DNA from: Lottia gigantea
Taxonomy: Eukaryota; Mollusca; Gastropoda; Lottiidae
DNA: 64,000 nt
Reading direction: 5' to 3'
Assembly (NCBI RefSeq): GCF_000327385.1
Contig: NW_008706747.1
Coordinates: 1,939,877 to 2,003,876, forward strand
The notes under the pieces are model-generated. The model was not told the origin of the DNA. It made no database searches and saw only the letters and a program-made list of their open reading frames with translations. The number at the start of each line of letters is the position of its first letter. Positions within the stretch are counted from its first letter, which is position 1. Positions 22,200 to 34,880 of this stretch are shown one piece after another. The translations under genes and the position numbers were made by a program.

Positions 22200-22720
22200 A
22201 AGTCGGACATGATCGTGTATATCTTATAAAACGTCTCCGGAAGTAAATAAGTATCTTTTTCTAGATTATACACCTTCCTGCTACGACAGTCATTCTGGGA
22301 CCATCATGACTGCTGGGTATCAAATAAATTTCTCTGCAGCAGTGATCAGCCATTACTACTTAAACTTCCTAGAAAAAAAATGAACCGATCGTGTATATCT
22401 TATGAATCTTCCCCGGGAGTGCAAAAGAATCTTGACTATATTTTTCCCGGCAACGATAATCATTCTGGGACAATCGTGACTGCTGAGAGTGAAGTAAAGT
22501 GATCATCCACATTGCACCTGGAAACCCTCAAAAGAGTAGCATATGATAGTGGTTCACTGCTGTCGTACCACAAACTGTTTACTAGTCGAACACGACAGTT
22601 TAGTTAGATCAATGGTGGTTCACTGCTGTAGTATCACAATCTAATTGATACGACAGTTTAGATCAATGGTGGTTCAATGCTATCGTGCCACATTCTGTTA
22701 GCTAGTTAAACACGATGACT
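22200..22720 (+). repeat. Two sets of decayed tandem duplicates
   Basis: 'gatcgtgtatatcttat' plus 'cattctgggaccatc' recurs at about 22210-22305 and 22385-22480. Then 'tggttcactgctgtcgtacc' / 'aatggtggttcactgctgta' / 'aatggtggttcaatgctatc' forms a triplicate at about 22549-22710. Confidence 0.6.
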
Positions 22721-22799
22721 CAGTATGCTCCGCACTGGGAGTCCTCAAGGCATAATAACCGCTTCAATTTTTAATCAAAGTTGGTAAATTGCCTTCTTG

Positions 22800-23475
22800 C
22801 ACGCTAATTATTTTATTTCTGTTTATCATTTTTATAAATAACACTGAGATAAGAAAATCAAAATATATTCAGCATTGTAAGTGATATACGCATGCAGTGT
22901 ACAATAAGGTAAAGAAATGTTCAATGGGGTAAATTTTGTCAGGAGATAATTTACTATATTGTGTTGATCATTTGTATAAATAACACTGAGATAAGAAAAT
23001 CATAATAAATTCAGCATTGTAAGAGGTTACACACTTGCAATGCACAATGGGGTAACTTTTGCCAGTGGGTAAACATTTCATATCAAAATACTATGAGCAG
23101 AATGGTAAATGAAATGATACTTACTCACACTAAGCATGCGGTACACAATGAGGTAATTTTGCCACGGGCAATTTACTTTCTTGTGTTATCATTTTTATAT
23201 ATAACGCTTTGGAAAAGCATATCAAATTATACTGAGAACATTGTAATATTCAGAGAACTTACATCTGCAATGCACAGTTGGGTAAATTTTGCCAGTGGTT
23301 AAATATTTCACGTGTGTATTTAAGACTTAGATACATGCAGTGTACAATGTGGGTAATTTTTTCAGGGGAAGTTTACTTTCTGTTTTCTAATTGCATATAT
23401 ATAAGACTTAAAATACATTCAACATTTTTAGAGGTTTTACATTTTGCTGTGTGAAATAGGGTAAATTTTGGCAGT
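22800..23475 (+). repeat. Decayed tandem repeat with 'gcagtgtacaatgaggtaa' units
   Basis: At least six units pair a 'tgcaatgcacaatggggtaa' type word with 'attttgccagtgg' and 'tttatcatttttataaataac'. The period is irregular, about 110-125 bp. Confidence 0.7.
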
Positions 23476-23569
23476 TATTCAGTTAAATTATACATTGTAC
23501 ATCTGAAACTTCGATAAAAAAAATCAAAACCTTCAGAGCAATTCATAAAATGAGGTTCGATGTCGTACT

Positions 23570-24150
23570 TAACACAACACGAAGTGGGCAATGATGACAA
23601 TCAAGCTCCATTATACCATATAACCTCGTGCGAAAGAGCTCTGTTCACCGCCACGTTTTGCTGTGTCGATACATATCTGTAATATATATTTCAGTTGATG
23701 GCATATAGATATGTGATTCGAACACACTTCACAGTCAAGCTATAAAACGATTTGCTAAACAGCCCTGTTCTATCACAGCGTTTGTGTAAATGAAATAGGT
23801 GATTCGAACACACTTTTAAGTTCCGCTATACCATATAACGGTTCTGTTCTAACACCACGTTAGTGTTATATGATGGCATGTAGATATGTGATTCGAACAC
23901 ACCTCACAATTAATCTCCACTACACCATATAACGTCGTGCGAAACAGCTCTGTTCTATTGCTGCGCTTTGACGTGTTATCAATACACAGTAACTGTTATT
24001 GCACACCACATCACATTTTAGTAACTATAGATAGGTGATTCGAATACACTTTTCAATCAAATTTTATTAGACCATATAACGTCGTGAGAAACAGCTCTGT
24101 TCTATTGCCGCGTTTTGCCGTGTTATCAATACACAGTTATTGATAATGTA
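23570..24150 (+). repeat. Decayed tandem repeat, about 115-125 bp period
   Basis: About four to five units contain 'tgtgattcgaacacacttc', 'ctataccatataac', 'gtcgtgcgaaacagctctgt' and 'ttgccgtgttatcaatacac'. Confidence 0.75.
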
Positions 24151-24429
24151 AGTATATATCACTATATTTCATTCAGTGTTCGTTGTCTTCAAGTGGTGAC
24201 ATCTAAAAGCCAGTCAAGTTGTTTCAAATCGTTTCAAAATCTCATTGGAGAGAGAAGAAGAAAATTCTGTTCGCAGTGTCAACAAGAGTGATAGGCTAGC
24301 TTTTAACTTAGATTACCGCCATTTTTTCTCAGCTAAATGTCGAAATTGAGTAATAACAGAAAGTGTGTTTTGTTTTTAATTTTAAAACATCTTACCTGTT
24401 TTTCTTCAACTTGATTTAGTGCAATTTGC

Positions 24430-25760
24430 GAAAAAGTTGGATTGTGTTCGGATAACATTAGTCTATGTTCCGTTAAACATTTGAATTTGGAGAGCATTTT
24501 GCAACTGGAGAAAGAACATTTTCAATTGGAGAACATCAGCTGATGCTCCGTTAAAAATTGAAGATCATTGTGTATTTTCTTTACCTTCGATTCGATAAAC
24601 TTTTTGATTCGGAGAGTGATTGTCTGTTAGTGATAACATTTTCGGAATGATTCGTTACACGGTATTCTAATAACATCTACCACAGAACATTGCAACATTT
24701 TACATGTATTTGTATTTGTAAACGATTGTTCTGAAAATGAACATTTGGTCATGTGCCATGGAACATTTGAAATTGAAGAACATTTGTTTTGATCATCGTC
24801 GTAATCGAAGAACATTTGCTTTCGTTCCGTTAAAAACAGAACATTTGCTGAGGTTCTTTTGAACATTTACCAACAAAAAAGTGATATCTTGAGTTGAACA
24901 TTTGAAATTCAAGACCCTTTTCCATTACAAGCTTGGAATTTTTAAGGACATTTGTCGTTTAATGATTCATTCTTCATGACAGTCTTAAATATCAGGATTT
25001 TAGACTTTAATTGTAACACAGTGTTGACTGACACAGTTACAAGTGGCATCAGGTGTTCCACGGCTTGACAATTAAAATAAAGAATAAATAATGAGTCGTT
25101 GCTGTACATAAATTGTACTTCGTTTGTCGAAAGGTTTTATTTTTGAACATTCCTAAATATAAACTGTGCGTCGTTTGGTGAAAATTGAACATTCTAGGAA
25201 CATTACAGAGTGTTAAACATTTTTGGAACATTTCAAACGTAAACTATGCGTTGTTTTGGTGAAAATTGAACATACTTGGAACATTACAGAGTGTTAAACA
25301 TTTTTGGAACATTCCTAAACGTAAACTATGCATTGTTTGGTGAAAAACTGAACATTCTAGGAACATTCCTGTGCATTGGTTAATTAAAATTTTAACACAT
25401 TCGGAACGTCACAAACCGTAACGTCAAGTGAACATTGGTTGGTAAAAAATTAAACATTTTTGAAACATGCCAGAATAAGAGTTGCAATTTTTGGAACAGT
25501 CCTCAAAGTAAACTATATATTGGTTGACGTTAGATATTTTTGACGTTACAGAGCATATACTGTGAATTTGTTAATTAAAATTTGTACTTTTTTGGGGGGA
25601 CAAAACAGAGCGTAAAGTGTGTATTTGTTGATTAAAATTTGAACTTTTTTTGGAACATAACAAGGCGCAAGCAGCACACTGCTTAATTAAAAGTTGGAAC
25701 ATTCTTGCAACACTCCCTGAAGTGCACTGTGCTTTGGCCAGTTGAAGTCGACCTTTTGGT
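24430..25760 (+). repeat. 'GGAACATT' rich tract
   Basis: Words 'ttggaacatt', 'gaacatttg' and 'gaacattcc' recur every 20-60 bases over about 1.3 kb. Clearer units at 25150-25350 ('ttttggaacattcctaaac', 'gtgaaaattgaacat') suggest a decayed tandem repeat. Confidence 0.65.
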
Positions 25761-26446
25761 TTAATGTAAAATTTCAAAATATAATCCCGTTTGCCTCGGT
25801 AAAGAATTGTATGGTATATAGAGATTTACCCTGAATATACTTTGCCTCTATGAAAGTGAACAGCAGAATTCTACGGTTTATAGAGCCTATACATGACTTG
25901 GTGAAATTATAACCGCTTAATTGTTTACTATATAGAGCTGTATCTTGAATATACTTCGATAGCTGTTTATATCGCTTATTTTAAAAGTGGGATTTGCTTC
26001 GATAGTGGAACATTTTGTTGTTGTCCAACATCCATTGGAGGATCGACTTTCTTGGAATAATTATATGATAGGTAAGTATTTAATATGTGTTAACAAAGGG
26101 GGGGAGGGGGGGGGGATATAAGATAATGTGAAGGTGTTGATGGGTTCGAATACTTGTTAAGCATTGAGACTGGAACAAGACATAAATGATCAGGAGGTAC
26201 ACCACACCTCTCTGCGATTGTTGTTATCAGCTTTAATAATAACACAAAATGAGTCCAGAGGAACATAAGGTAGAGGGTATAGCTAACGAGGCAGGGTGCG
26301 TTTCCATTCTTCCAGAACACATAATGACGCCTCGATTGGGTTGGTCAACTCTCTATTTAATTCCAGACGCTTAAGCGTTTTAGAACATAGTTATCAGAAA
26401 AGGGGCTTAGATATTATAAGCAGCTTTAGTGATAGTGACTTCATAA

Positions 26447-26550
26447 AACGCTTAGCTTTATTGGTAATTGCATGAACCATAGACGGCTGATTGAAAATTG
26501 GAATGGTGTAAATTGATGCTATCAGTTTCCCCCGATACACATACCATACC
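26447..26550. mobile_element. Family C half-copy
   Basis: 'gaaaattggaatggtgtaaa', 'ttgatgctatcagtttcccc' and 'gatacaca' match one family C arm. The inverse arm is absent. Confidence 0.65.
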
Positions 26551-26617
26551 GAACTTAGCATTTGAAATTTTCAAACTTGGATTAGATTATAAAAATTAGA
26601 CAGTTGCGAAAGCCATC

Positions 26618-26928
26618 TTCACAGTGTCAAACTATTACGAATTTCGCCTTATACCTTGACTGGAGTGGCCACCTATTTTGTATCACGGAAATTTGTAAAT
26701 CCAGTGATTGAATTGGATTGTATGCTAGAGAACACAGCCAATCAAAGCCTTCAGAAGAAAGTCTTGTAAGCCATAAGCCATAATGTTAACAGTCTGATTG
26801 TAGAGGGCTATGCTTGCTGTATTCGCTGTACAATCCAATCAAATTGCTGCATCCCGTGATACAAGAAATGTGACTATTGCAATCAAGGTATAAGACGAAG
26901 TTCGCAATCGTCTTCATGAAGATGATCT
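26618..26928. mobile_element. Family B foldback MITE, full copy (about 310 bp)
   Basis: The left arm 'atcttcacagtgtcaaacta' ... 'ggattgtatgctagagaaca' is inverted as 'cgctgtacaatccaatcaaa' ... 'gcaatcgtcttcatgaagat'. Arms are about 130 bp. 'gccaatcaaagcc' is at the arm-loop border. Confidence 0.8.
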
Positions 26929-26929
26929 T

Positions 26930-28260
26930 TTTTATGGTTTCATCTTCTGACTAGCAATTTATATTGTCACCATGACACACCATATAAAAATAAACATCTA
27001 GCATGTTAGGATATGGTTTCTCTCTTCTCAGGGTTTCTTTATGATTTGTGCTGACTCTTTGATTAAGGTGTTCGATATTCCTAGCTCAGTCAATAACGAG
27101 TTCGATTGTCCTCTGCTAAGCGATTAGGTGCTGCGGGTTCGAATAATCTCCGAGATAAGATTCTAATGCCACGGCCAATGTGTCTGAAAGTAGGACTATT
27201 TATTACCTTTGACTGAGTTCAATGTGGACATATGTTGAGATCACCTTCGATAAAATACAGTAGTGAGATAGAAAAGTTTTCAGCTAATCTAAGGGTCAAA
27301 ATAGCTCCTTCGGATATTTCAACCAGATTCTTTCCTTGCCGATTTGATTGGCTGACACTGGAAAAAATTTCAGGATTTTTAGGGGATATTAAGGACACCT
27401 TTAGTATGTAACGCAGTGCATTTAGATTAAATCAAATAGCCCAGAGAATTAAAAATGAAAGACAAAATATTCTTAATCAGATTATTGCCGATAGCGGCTT
27501 AAATTTTGATTAAGTTAATAAAACGCATTAATCTAATCCATCATGTCTCCGTTATAAATCGCTCTTAACGGTTTTTTTTCTTGTAAATTAAATTTAGTGA
27601 AAAAAGCTTAAGGGAGATTTGTATTCTTTAATGATTTGATTTCTTGTTAATAAATCCGGCGATACAAAGATGATTTCAGTAATTTGATTAAATTATTAAA
27701 TTTTTCTCGGTTTTATCTTGCACTCAGCGGAACTGCCTGAAAGATTCCAGCATGAACAGGAAATTGGGAAGTAAAACTCTTGTTTCATTTCCTAAAGATT
27801 TTTACGTCAGACTTAGTAATTTTCAGATTAGAAATATTTGAGAAAATGTGAAATTGCTTGAAGGGTTATGAGATATGCTGAATAATTGATATTTTGTGAC
27901 GTCATTAACCCCATTTTACGTTGTATGAAGGTTATGGACGTCACAAGGAATTCTACATAATAATTTGAATTAACATTTGAATAGGTAGATATTTGAGAAA
28001 AATGTGTTGTTTTAAAGAGACTCAAATGGTAATGTGATACATTGTGATGTCACCAATGACGACATACAGTACTATTAAAATGACTGCTATCGTATATGAC
28101 GTCATCAACACCGAAACAAAGTCACTTGAAAGTAATATATAGAATTGTATAACACTATATTACTATTTTAATACCTTTTCTTATGGAATCAAATCCCAAT
28201 TAATTTTTCTTTGCTTAAATCTATTTGCATTTATAATTTGTGACGTCACTAACCCTACTG
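26930..28260. other. AT-rich non-coding stretch
   Basis: No coding signal. A weak A-box/B-box-like pair near 27082-27144 was considered and rejected as a tRNA. Words 'gtgacgtcatta' recur loosely from 27890 to 28260. Confidence 0.45.
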
Positions 28261-28263
28261 GCT

Positions 28264-28420
28264 GTGTACGTTAAAGACTCCTCGACTCCATCGAAAAAGA
28301 GCAGGCTAATGCCATTGTCTTGGCAAAATTTCCCTCATTGCACCCTACACGGCGTTGCCCGTCTTCATTAGCCCACATGGCGCAGAAAAGTAGGACGTAA
28401 AACTCTATTCATTTCATTTT
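28264..28420 (-). mobile_element. R1 repeat, inverted copy, 3' truncated
   Basis: On the + strand 'tcgaaaaagagcaggctaat', 'ttgcaccctacacggcgttg', 'cttcattagcccacatgg' and 'tctattcatttcatttt' are the inverse of R1. Confidence 0.8.
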
Positions 28421-28899
28421 TACTAACCCTGAAGTGACATTGCTTGTCTTTATCAAGGAAAAGTCATTCAAAGACTATCGTTACTATTTTGAAGTTGATA
28501 TTCCATTAATAAAAAATATATCTTTGAAATTCAATTTACCTGGATGTTTCGAAACGTTATTTGGGTCAATAAATTCAATTGAATGTGATGTAAAGAAGAA
28601 TTTGTCCGATCAAGTGTAGTACTCTGTTTAAAACGCAAAAAGAATCATTTATAGGCCTTCATGTATTTTATTTTACAAAAGCACGAAGATGGGATTCATA
28701 ATTACAGCTTTAAATTAAAGAAAAAATACTCTAAAAAGCTCCAGGACTTCTTTCAGATATTTCGGATAATTTGACGTCATTTCCCTCAAAGCTAAAAACT
28801 CTTTTTAGTACTAGAAATCGACATGGCAAATATCTTTAATTGAAGCAATTACAGCTCTGCTAGTACGGTGGTGATGGGACAAATGCAAGTTAAAAGTTA

Positions 28900-29690
28900 C
28901 GTTTGTGAAAAACTTAGCGGGCATATTATCAAATGTCTAACTTGAACGGCAAATATACAAACTGATAGACAATAATAAAGCAAAGAAGAAAGGTAGAAGC
29001 TATACAAACGCATAGCACTTTTAATATAAAAACTGGGGCTAAAAGCTATACACACTGATGTACAATAATAAAGCAAAGCAGAAAGATAGAAGCTATACAA
29101 ACGTATAACACTTATAAAACAAAACGAGTACCAGAAGCTATACACACTGATAGAAGCTCGAAGCTATTAAAGCTACACAAACTAAAAAGCTATTTTTAGC
29201 AAAGAAGAGTGCTAGAAGCTATAAAAACGTACAGGTTCTAATAAAAACAAAGCAGAGCACTAGAAGCTACACAAAAAACACTAATGAAGCAAAACAGGGC
29301 ACTAGAAGCTACACAAAAAACACTAATGAAGCAAAACAGGGCACTAGAAGCTACACAAAAAACACTAATAAAGCAAAACAGGGCGCTTGAAGCTACACAA
29401 AAAACACTAATGAAGCAAAACAGGGCGCTTGAAGCTACACAAAAAACACTAATAAAGCAAAACAGGGCGCTTGAAGCTACACAAAAAACACTAATAAAGC
29501 AAAACAGGGCGCTTGAAGCTAGACAATCTGATAGGCTCTAATATAAAAAAAGAAGCAAGACACTAGAAGCTACTTTAAAGCACACAAATAAAGCAAAACA
29601 GGGCGCTAGAAGCTACACAAGCTGATAGGCGCTAATGAAAAAAAAACAAGGAGCTGGAAGCTATACAAAAGTAGACACGGCACAAAGACC
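28900..29690 (+). repeat. 42-bp tandem array with decayed flanks
   Basis: Between 29284 and 29529 six nearly identical 42-bp units read 'aagcaaaacagggcgcttga' + 'agctacacaaaaaacactaa'. They partly alternate between 'atgaagc' and 'ataaagc' starts. Older, diverged 'agaagctatacaaac' units extend from about 28960 to 29690. The in-frame 14-residue repeat peptide is not considered real. Confidence 0.9.
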
Positions 29691-29950
29691 TTAACCTATA
29701 ACCAACTTATGACAAAATGGCTGAAAATATGTCAATGAGAACTAGATGACCAATAGATAAGGTCGCAGACAAATCAGATTGGTGTTGCATTTCAATGTTA
29801 TCCCTAATGTTAATGAAATTGAAAAGTATTTATGGAAAGTGACAATATAGAGATTTCAATTTGATTCAATCAAGTCAACCTTCAGGAAAACGTCGCTCAA
29901 GATGATTTGTAGGTCTACTGTTCTAGGCCATTTTGAGATGTGAAATGGGG

Positions 29951-30075
29951 ATTCATTCATCAACAACATTATCATCATCTTCATCATTGTATTCAGTCAG
30001 TCATTCATTCATTCGTTTATCTATCCATCCATTCACATCCTTCCACTTCCTTCCTTCATTCATTCATTCATTAAT
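29951..30075 (+). repeat. (CATT)n-rich microsatellite
   Basis: Impure runs of 'attcattcattc' with 'catcatcttcatc' interspersed; low complexity only. Confidence 0.8.
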
Positions 30076-30949
30076 CATCTTTCTAAAATCGCCCTTTTTG
30101 TCTTAACAGAATAGCGCCATGATCATTCCAATGTCAAAGACGGTATATTTATTTTTTTAACGCCATACTTGATACGAAACGAAAGAAATGAAATTGGTTT
30201 GAGAATTAGATCAGAAATGGGATTAAAACTCTATTTGGATTCTTGCTATATAACGATAAAGATAAGCCAATGGATTGGAATAACTTGTTCGTCTATTTAA
30301 CCACTTCGCAATTTCCAGTACTTATGCACGTTACAGCGTCCATTACCTTCACTACAATAGACTTCTTGCGATTTTATTGCATTACAAGCCAGTCAGTCCT
30401 CAACAAAAAGTCTGTCTATTAGGAACGGAAGTATTCGGCGCTACGAAAATTTGGTATTTTTGATCGACCAAGGGCGTTTTACCATAAAACTCATTTCATC
30501 ATAAACCTGACTATTCCTTTAATGGAGAAAGGTTGTGCTGTTCTGGTGGTGATGTTATCTCAAATCAATTATCAATAAGCTGGAAGAACAATTGACTTAA
30601 TTTGATATCTGACTTTGACATTCTTGATAAACACGGGATACTTTTTCTTCTCATCTTTGACAGATTACGTCATTGAACAAACGTTATTCTTTTGGATGAC
30701 TGTTTTTGGCTTCTTTACATTCTGTTCAGCAAATAAAAAGCGATGGAGGCATCTATTTTTTAATAGATAGGTTACAGTTCAATCGGTTGAAGTTATCTTT
30801 ATCTCATGTCGTCATTTAGTGATGATCGTTCATTCTGAGGATGGGCGCGTAGTGACCTTGACCTTTCCTCATTATTTCAGTCATCTAAGATGTAGAAAGC
30901 TACAAATAATCCCGTCAAATTCAACAGTTTTGGTCAAGGAGAAAGGAAT

Positions 30950-31710
30950 CTTGCAGAAAATTGATCTTTCTTTTCGTCCTGTCATATCCTAACTGTGAGA
31001 CAAAGGTGAACCCTTCTTCGATTACGGATGACCATGTCTGAAACATTAGAAGACATCATCCCTTGAATACCCAAATAATAACTGGCATTTCTTATCCTTA
31101 CTGCTAAAGAACTGCACCTTCATCGATAGACAAATCAGGTGTAGGGTCATTTTGAACAGGGTTACGGTATCGTTGATCGATGACTTACCTTAAATAACAA
31201 ATAAGACTTATCTTATCCTTACTATCAAAAAGATGTACCCTTTTCGAGTCAAACGAGAAGTTAAATGGTCATTTTAAAAAGAGTCACTGTTTTTTTTTAC
31301 GAGTGAATCCCTTTAAATCCCTGTCATTTGAAACAGCCTGCACCCTGGTCGATAAGTCAAATCTGCAGTAGAATGGTCATTTTGAAAAGTATACTGGTAT
31401 TTGAAATCTAGACGGATGTATCCCTTTTTTACCTGTCTTTTATTAACTTACTACTTACTCCACCCATTTTGATTACAGACGAACTAGAAGTAGAATGGGA
31501 CAATGATTGCTAAAAAAACTCCTTTAATGCCGAATAAAAACAAGACCTTTCTTATCCTTACAATTTATTGACAAGACAAATCAGAATCATTTTGAAAAGT
31601 GGTAGTGGTATTTGAAAACTAGACGAATGCATCCCTTCAATACCTGTCAGTTGGAATTGCCTGTAATTCTATATAGAGACTTGATTAAGTGAGACTGAAG
31701 ACAATTGATT
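30950..31710 (+). repeat. Strongly decayed tandem repeat, about 150 bp period
   Basis: 'ggtcattttgaaaag' with following 'gtatttgaaaactagacgaa', 'cttatccttactatcaaaaa' and 'cgataagacaaatcag'-type words recurs four to five times. No coding signal. Confidence 0.5.
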
Positions 31711-31947
31711 CTGTGTAAAAAGTAGATCTGATCTCGATAACATAATTGGCTGTGTAGATTGGTTAGTTTCGATTGGAACACAAACGTAATAACAATGAAG
31801 GCTTGATAGGTTACATTTTTTAAGTGGGGGTGACATCGTGGGTGTGGGTTGTAAAGGCAGACCCGTAGCCAGATTTGAATGTTGTAGAGAAGAAGCGGTA
31901 GGTGTCAGCAGATGACTGGATTAAAATTTGAAATTCAAAGGGTACAG

Positions 31948-32000
31948 TGAAATGAATGGAGTTGTACTTCCTACTTTTCTGCACCATGTGGGCAAAAAGG
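31948..32000 (+). mobile_element. R1 5'-end fragment
   Basis: 'gaaatgaatggagttgtact' and 'cttttctgcaccatgtgggc' match the R1 start; sequence after 32000 departs. Confidence 0.75.
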
Positions 32001-32019
32001 GTACAGTGGGTCAACTACC

Positions 32020-32180
32020 ATATGGCTGAACCAAGCCCACAGGCCCCAACCGTGAAAGGAGCTAAGGGGGCCCCAACCATCAGAAGAAAAATATCGACAG
32101 ACAATAAATTTACTTACAGAGGGGTCTCAAAGTACAGGAGAGTATAATTATGTTTAAAGATCTAGTTCAGCCACTGCAAG
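32020..32180. mobile_element. Possible hAT-like non-autonomous element
   Basis: 'atggctgaaccaagcccaca' at the left and 'tctagttcagccactgcaag' at the right are partly inverted (GGCTGAAC / GTTCAGCC), with the right end reading CAGTGGCTGAAC on the - strand. A CAGTGGC start is common in hAT elements. No clear 8-bp target duplication. Confidence 0.35.
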
Positions 32181-32389
32181 GAAGGAGTGGAGAAAGATAG
32201 CCATTTTCTTCCTCGATGAAAGGTTGTCCCTGTTGGTGTTTCACTTGTTTATACAGATCTTTACGTCCAACTGTTCTTTTGCAAGCTATGGGAATTCGTC
32301 AATTCTTTGTTTCTAAATTCAGGACAGGGTAGGAAATCAAATTATCTCATGATGAAAAGCTGGAATCAGTTAACTAACTGAAACTCGAA

Positions 32390-32990
32390 TGATTTAATGA
32401 AGTAGACAGACGTCACTTCCGCTGTAAGCCAAATAAATCTTTTCCAAATAGGAAGTAATGATGTCGCTACATTTTCTATGACTTGTGATTAATATTGATT
32501 GTATGAATGAAACGGCTTCTGCCTTAGATCTGAACAACATTACGCCAATCAAAATGATTGGTTTTTAAAACCGGAAGTCGATGTAATAGGTACCAATTAA
32601 GTGACTTGTTTAAGAAATGGTTTTCAATGTATTCTCTTGATTAAGGTATGTTTTTGATTGGACCAACTTTGTCAGGACGTGAACTTTGAACTTGAATTCC
32701 AAGATCACTACGCCATTCGAAGTTCTGTTTTCAAAACCGGAAGTAACAATTACTATTGAGAACTGAATTATAATTCATGTTTTAAACAAAACTATGTTGT
32801 GATTGGTCTAACCGCATTGAACTATAAACCAATCAAAAAGTATTTGTTCAAAACAGGAAGTTAATCACAGTTATCTGTCTGGTAATCGATTTTGTATTTG
32901 GTTGAATTGCTTTGACAGACGTATCGACCATTTTCTTTTGTTTGAGTTAATCACAATCGAATCATTTTGACGGACATATCATTTTCAGTT
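32390..32990 (+). repeat. Decayed tandem repeat with CCAAT and CCGGAAGT words
   Basis: Three to four units of roughly 140 bp contain 'ccaatcaaaatgattgg' or similar, then 'tttaaaaccggaagt' or 'ttcaaaacaggaagt', then 'tttgattggaccaact'-type text. Confidence 0.5.
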
Positions 32991-32999
32991 CTTTATTCT

Positions 33000-34250
33000 G
33001 TACCTTGGACAAAATAAAAATCGATGCCATTTTAATGGTACTAGATTCAGAAGGAAAAAAGTCTGTCAATTTGTCACAATTATTAGAAATGCCACTTGAC
33101 GGATTGTGAATTGAATGGAGCTTGAGCTTATATCATGCTACCGACATTCGTTACGGATATCAGACCCTTCACCTTCTCTAGTTGATAAGTTGTCTGAATA
33201 GTTGTTCGGTCAATTGATATAGAGGTAAATCTTGTCAGCAATACTTTTTAGAATAACAATCTGGAATACGGTATATCTATGATTAGATAAAAATAAATTC
33301 TGGCGAGCAGTTTCCAGGTAAATTTTAACATTTTAACGTGCACAGAAAATAATTTAAATAGAGTTTTAGGAACTTGGACCCACCTTATTTTATCTGAATA
33401 AAGACAAATCCATGCAGTGTGCAGCAAAAGCTTTCTCAATTTTCACCTTCGATGACCAACAACGTGTTTCATAAAATTGATATCAAAACTGCCTCTTTAA
33501 AGATCTAGGACGAAAATAGACTAACGACCATTGAGAGCAGACGACCGATTTCAAGAAAAGGGGAGATTTGTGTCATAGTCTCTCTTGAGTCCGTCGTTTT
33601 AATAGTTCCATCCCATCTCAACAATCCTACTTAGTAAATGTACATTGTAAGCTTGGAGCTAATGAATCCGATTGACACATTTTTCGGCTTATTAAGATGT
33701 TCGAAATTTTGAGCTGACGATTTTGGAATTTCATGCTCTTTTGGGGAACATTTAGTTTTAAAGTTTTCGTGCTTACAGTAGGTTGAATTCTCAGTCTAGT
33801 AAGTGATAAAGAGAGTTTGATTGGGGGGAAAAACTCCTTAAAAGAATACTATCTCTTAGAATAACAAACCTGCATCACCGACAGGACAATCATTTAATTC
33901 AAAACGAACCCCTTACATGGACAATCTCTTTAAAATATTCAGTACTTAAAAGTCTAAAACTATGTCAGCACGTTTTGGTCTGGATGGTTTGGTTCATGTA
34001 GAGCAATTAATATTTAACTTACAGAAAAACAACCTTGATACGAAAATCAAATTTCCCCGGAGGCTTTTCTCGAGGATGTAGTTCGGATATGACCAGTAAC
34101 CTTTCCGAACGACTCTACCTGGTTGAATTATTTATTTATCACCTTTTCTCGAGGTGAGTTTTGAATAGTCTTAATTAACCAATAGTCCCAGTTCATTTAT
34201 GTTTATTTTATTTATTGCGGTTTATTTAAGTCCGGAATCACCAAGTACCA
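33000..34250. other. AT-rich non-coding stretch
   Basis: No gene or clear repeat recognised on either strand. Confidence 0.4.
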
Positions 34251-34253
34251 GTC

Positions 34254-34292
34254 AGAAGAGTAGGACGTAAAACTCCATTCGTTTCATTTCCA
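34254..34292 (-). mobile_element. R1 terminal fragment
   Basis: 'gaagagtaggacgtaaaact' followed by 'ccattcgtttcattt' is the inverse of the R1 start. It directly abuts the first unit of the 66-bp array. Confidence 0.75.
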
Positions 34293-34880
34293 AGTGCCAG
34301 TCTGTATTGTTAAGCATGGTTAATTTGAGTTCATTGGCTGTTTAAATCAACATACTCCAAGTACCAGTCTGTATTGTTAAGCGTGGTTCATTTGAGTTCA
34401 TTGGCTGTTTAAATCTGCATACTCCAAGTACCAGTCTGTATTGTTAAGCGTGGTTCATTTGAGTTCATTGGCTGTTTAAATCAACATACTCCAAGTACCA
34501 GTCTGTATTGTTAAGCGTGGTTCATTTGAGTTCATTGGCTGTTTAAATCTGCATACTCCAAGTACCAGTCTGTATTGTTAAGCGTGGTTCATTTAAGTTC
34601 ATTGGCTGTTTAAATCCACATATTCCAAGTGCCAGTCTGTATTGTTAAGCGTGGTTCATTTGAGTTCCTTGGCTGTTTAAATCTGCATGCTCCAAGTGCC
34701 AGTCTGTATTGTTAAGCGTGGTTCATTTGAGTTCATTGGCTGTTTAAATCTGCATGCTCCAAGTGCCAGTCTGTATTGTTAAGCATGGTTAATTTGAGTT
34801 CATTGGCTGTTTAAATCAACATACTCCAAGTACCAGTCTTTATTGTTAAGTGTGGTTCATTTGAGTTCATTTGGTGTCAG
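34290..34880 (+). repeat. 66-bp tandem array (about 9 units)
   Basis: The unit holds 'caagtaccagtctgtattgt', 'taagcgtggttcatttgagt', 'tcattggctgtttaaat' and 'ctgcatactc'. Units alternate loosely between 'caacatactc' and 'ctgcatactc' endings. Decayed echoes ('gagttcattcgctgtt') reach about 35085. Confidence 0.9.

Noticed and set aside
27082-27144. tRNA gene (A-box-like ctagctcagt and B-box-like gggttcgaat)
   Set aside because: Box spacing is too long for a normal tRNA and I could not fold acceptor and anticodon stems. At best a tRNA-derived SINE remnant.
29284-29541. Repeat protein of 85 residues (KQNRALEATQKTL units)
   Set aside because: By-product of a 42-bp tandem array; no conserved flanking exon, signal or domain.
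34290-34880. CRISPR-like array
   Set aside because: Units are contiguous tandem repeats without unique spacers, in an animal genome. The same applies to the 47-, 60-, 42- and 61-bp arrays.
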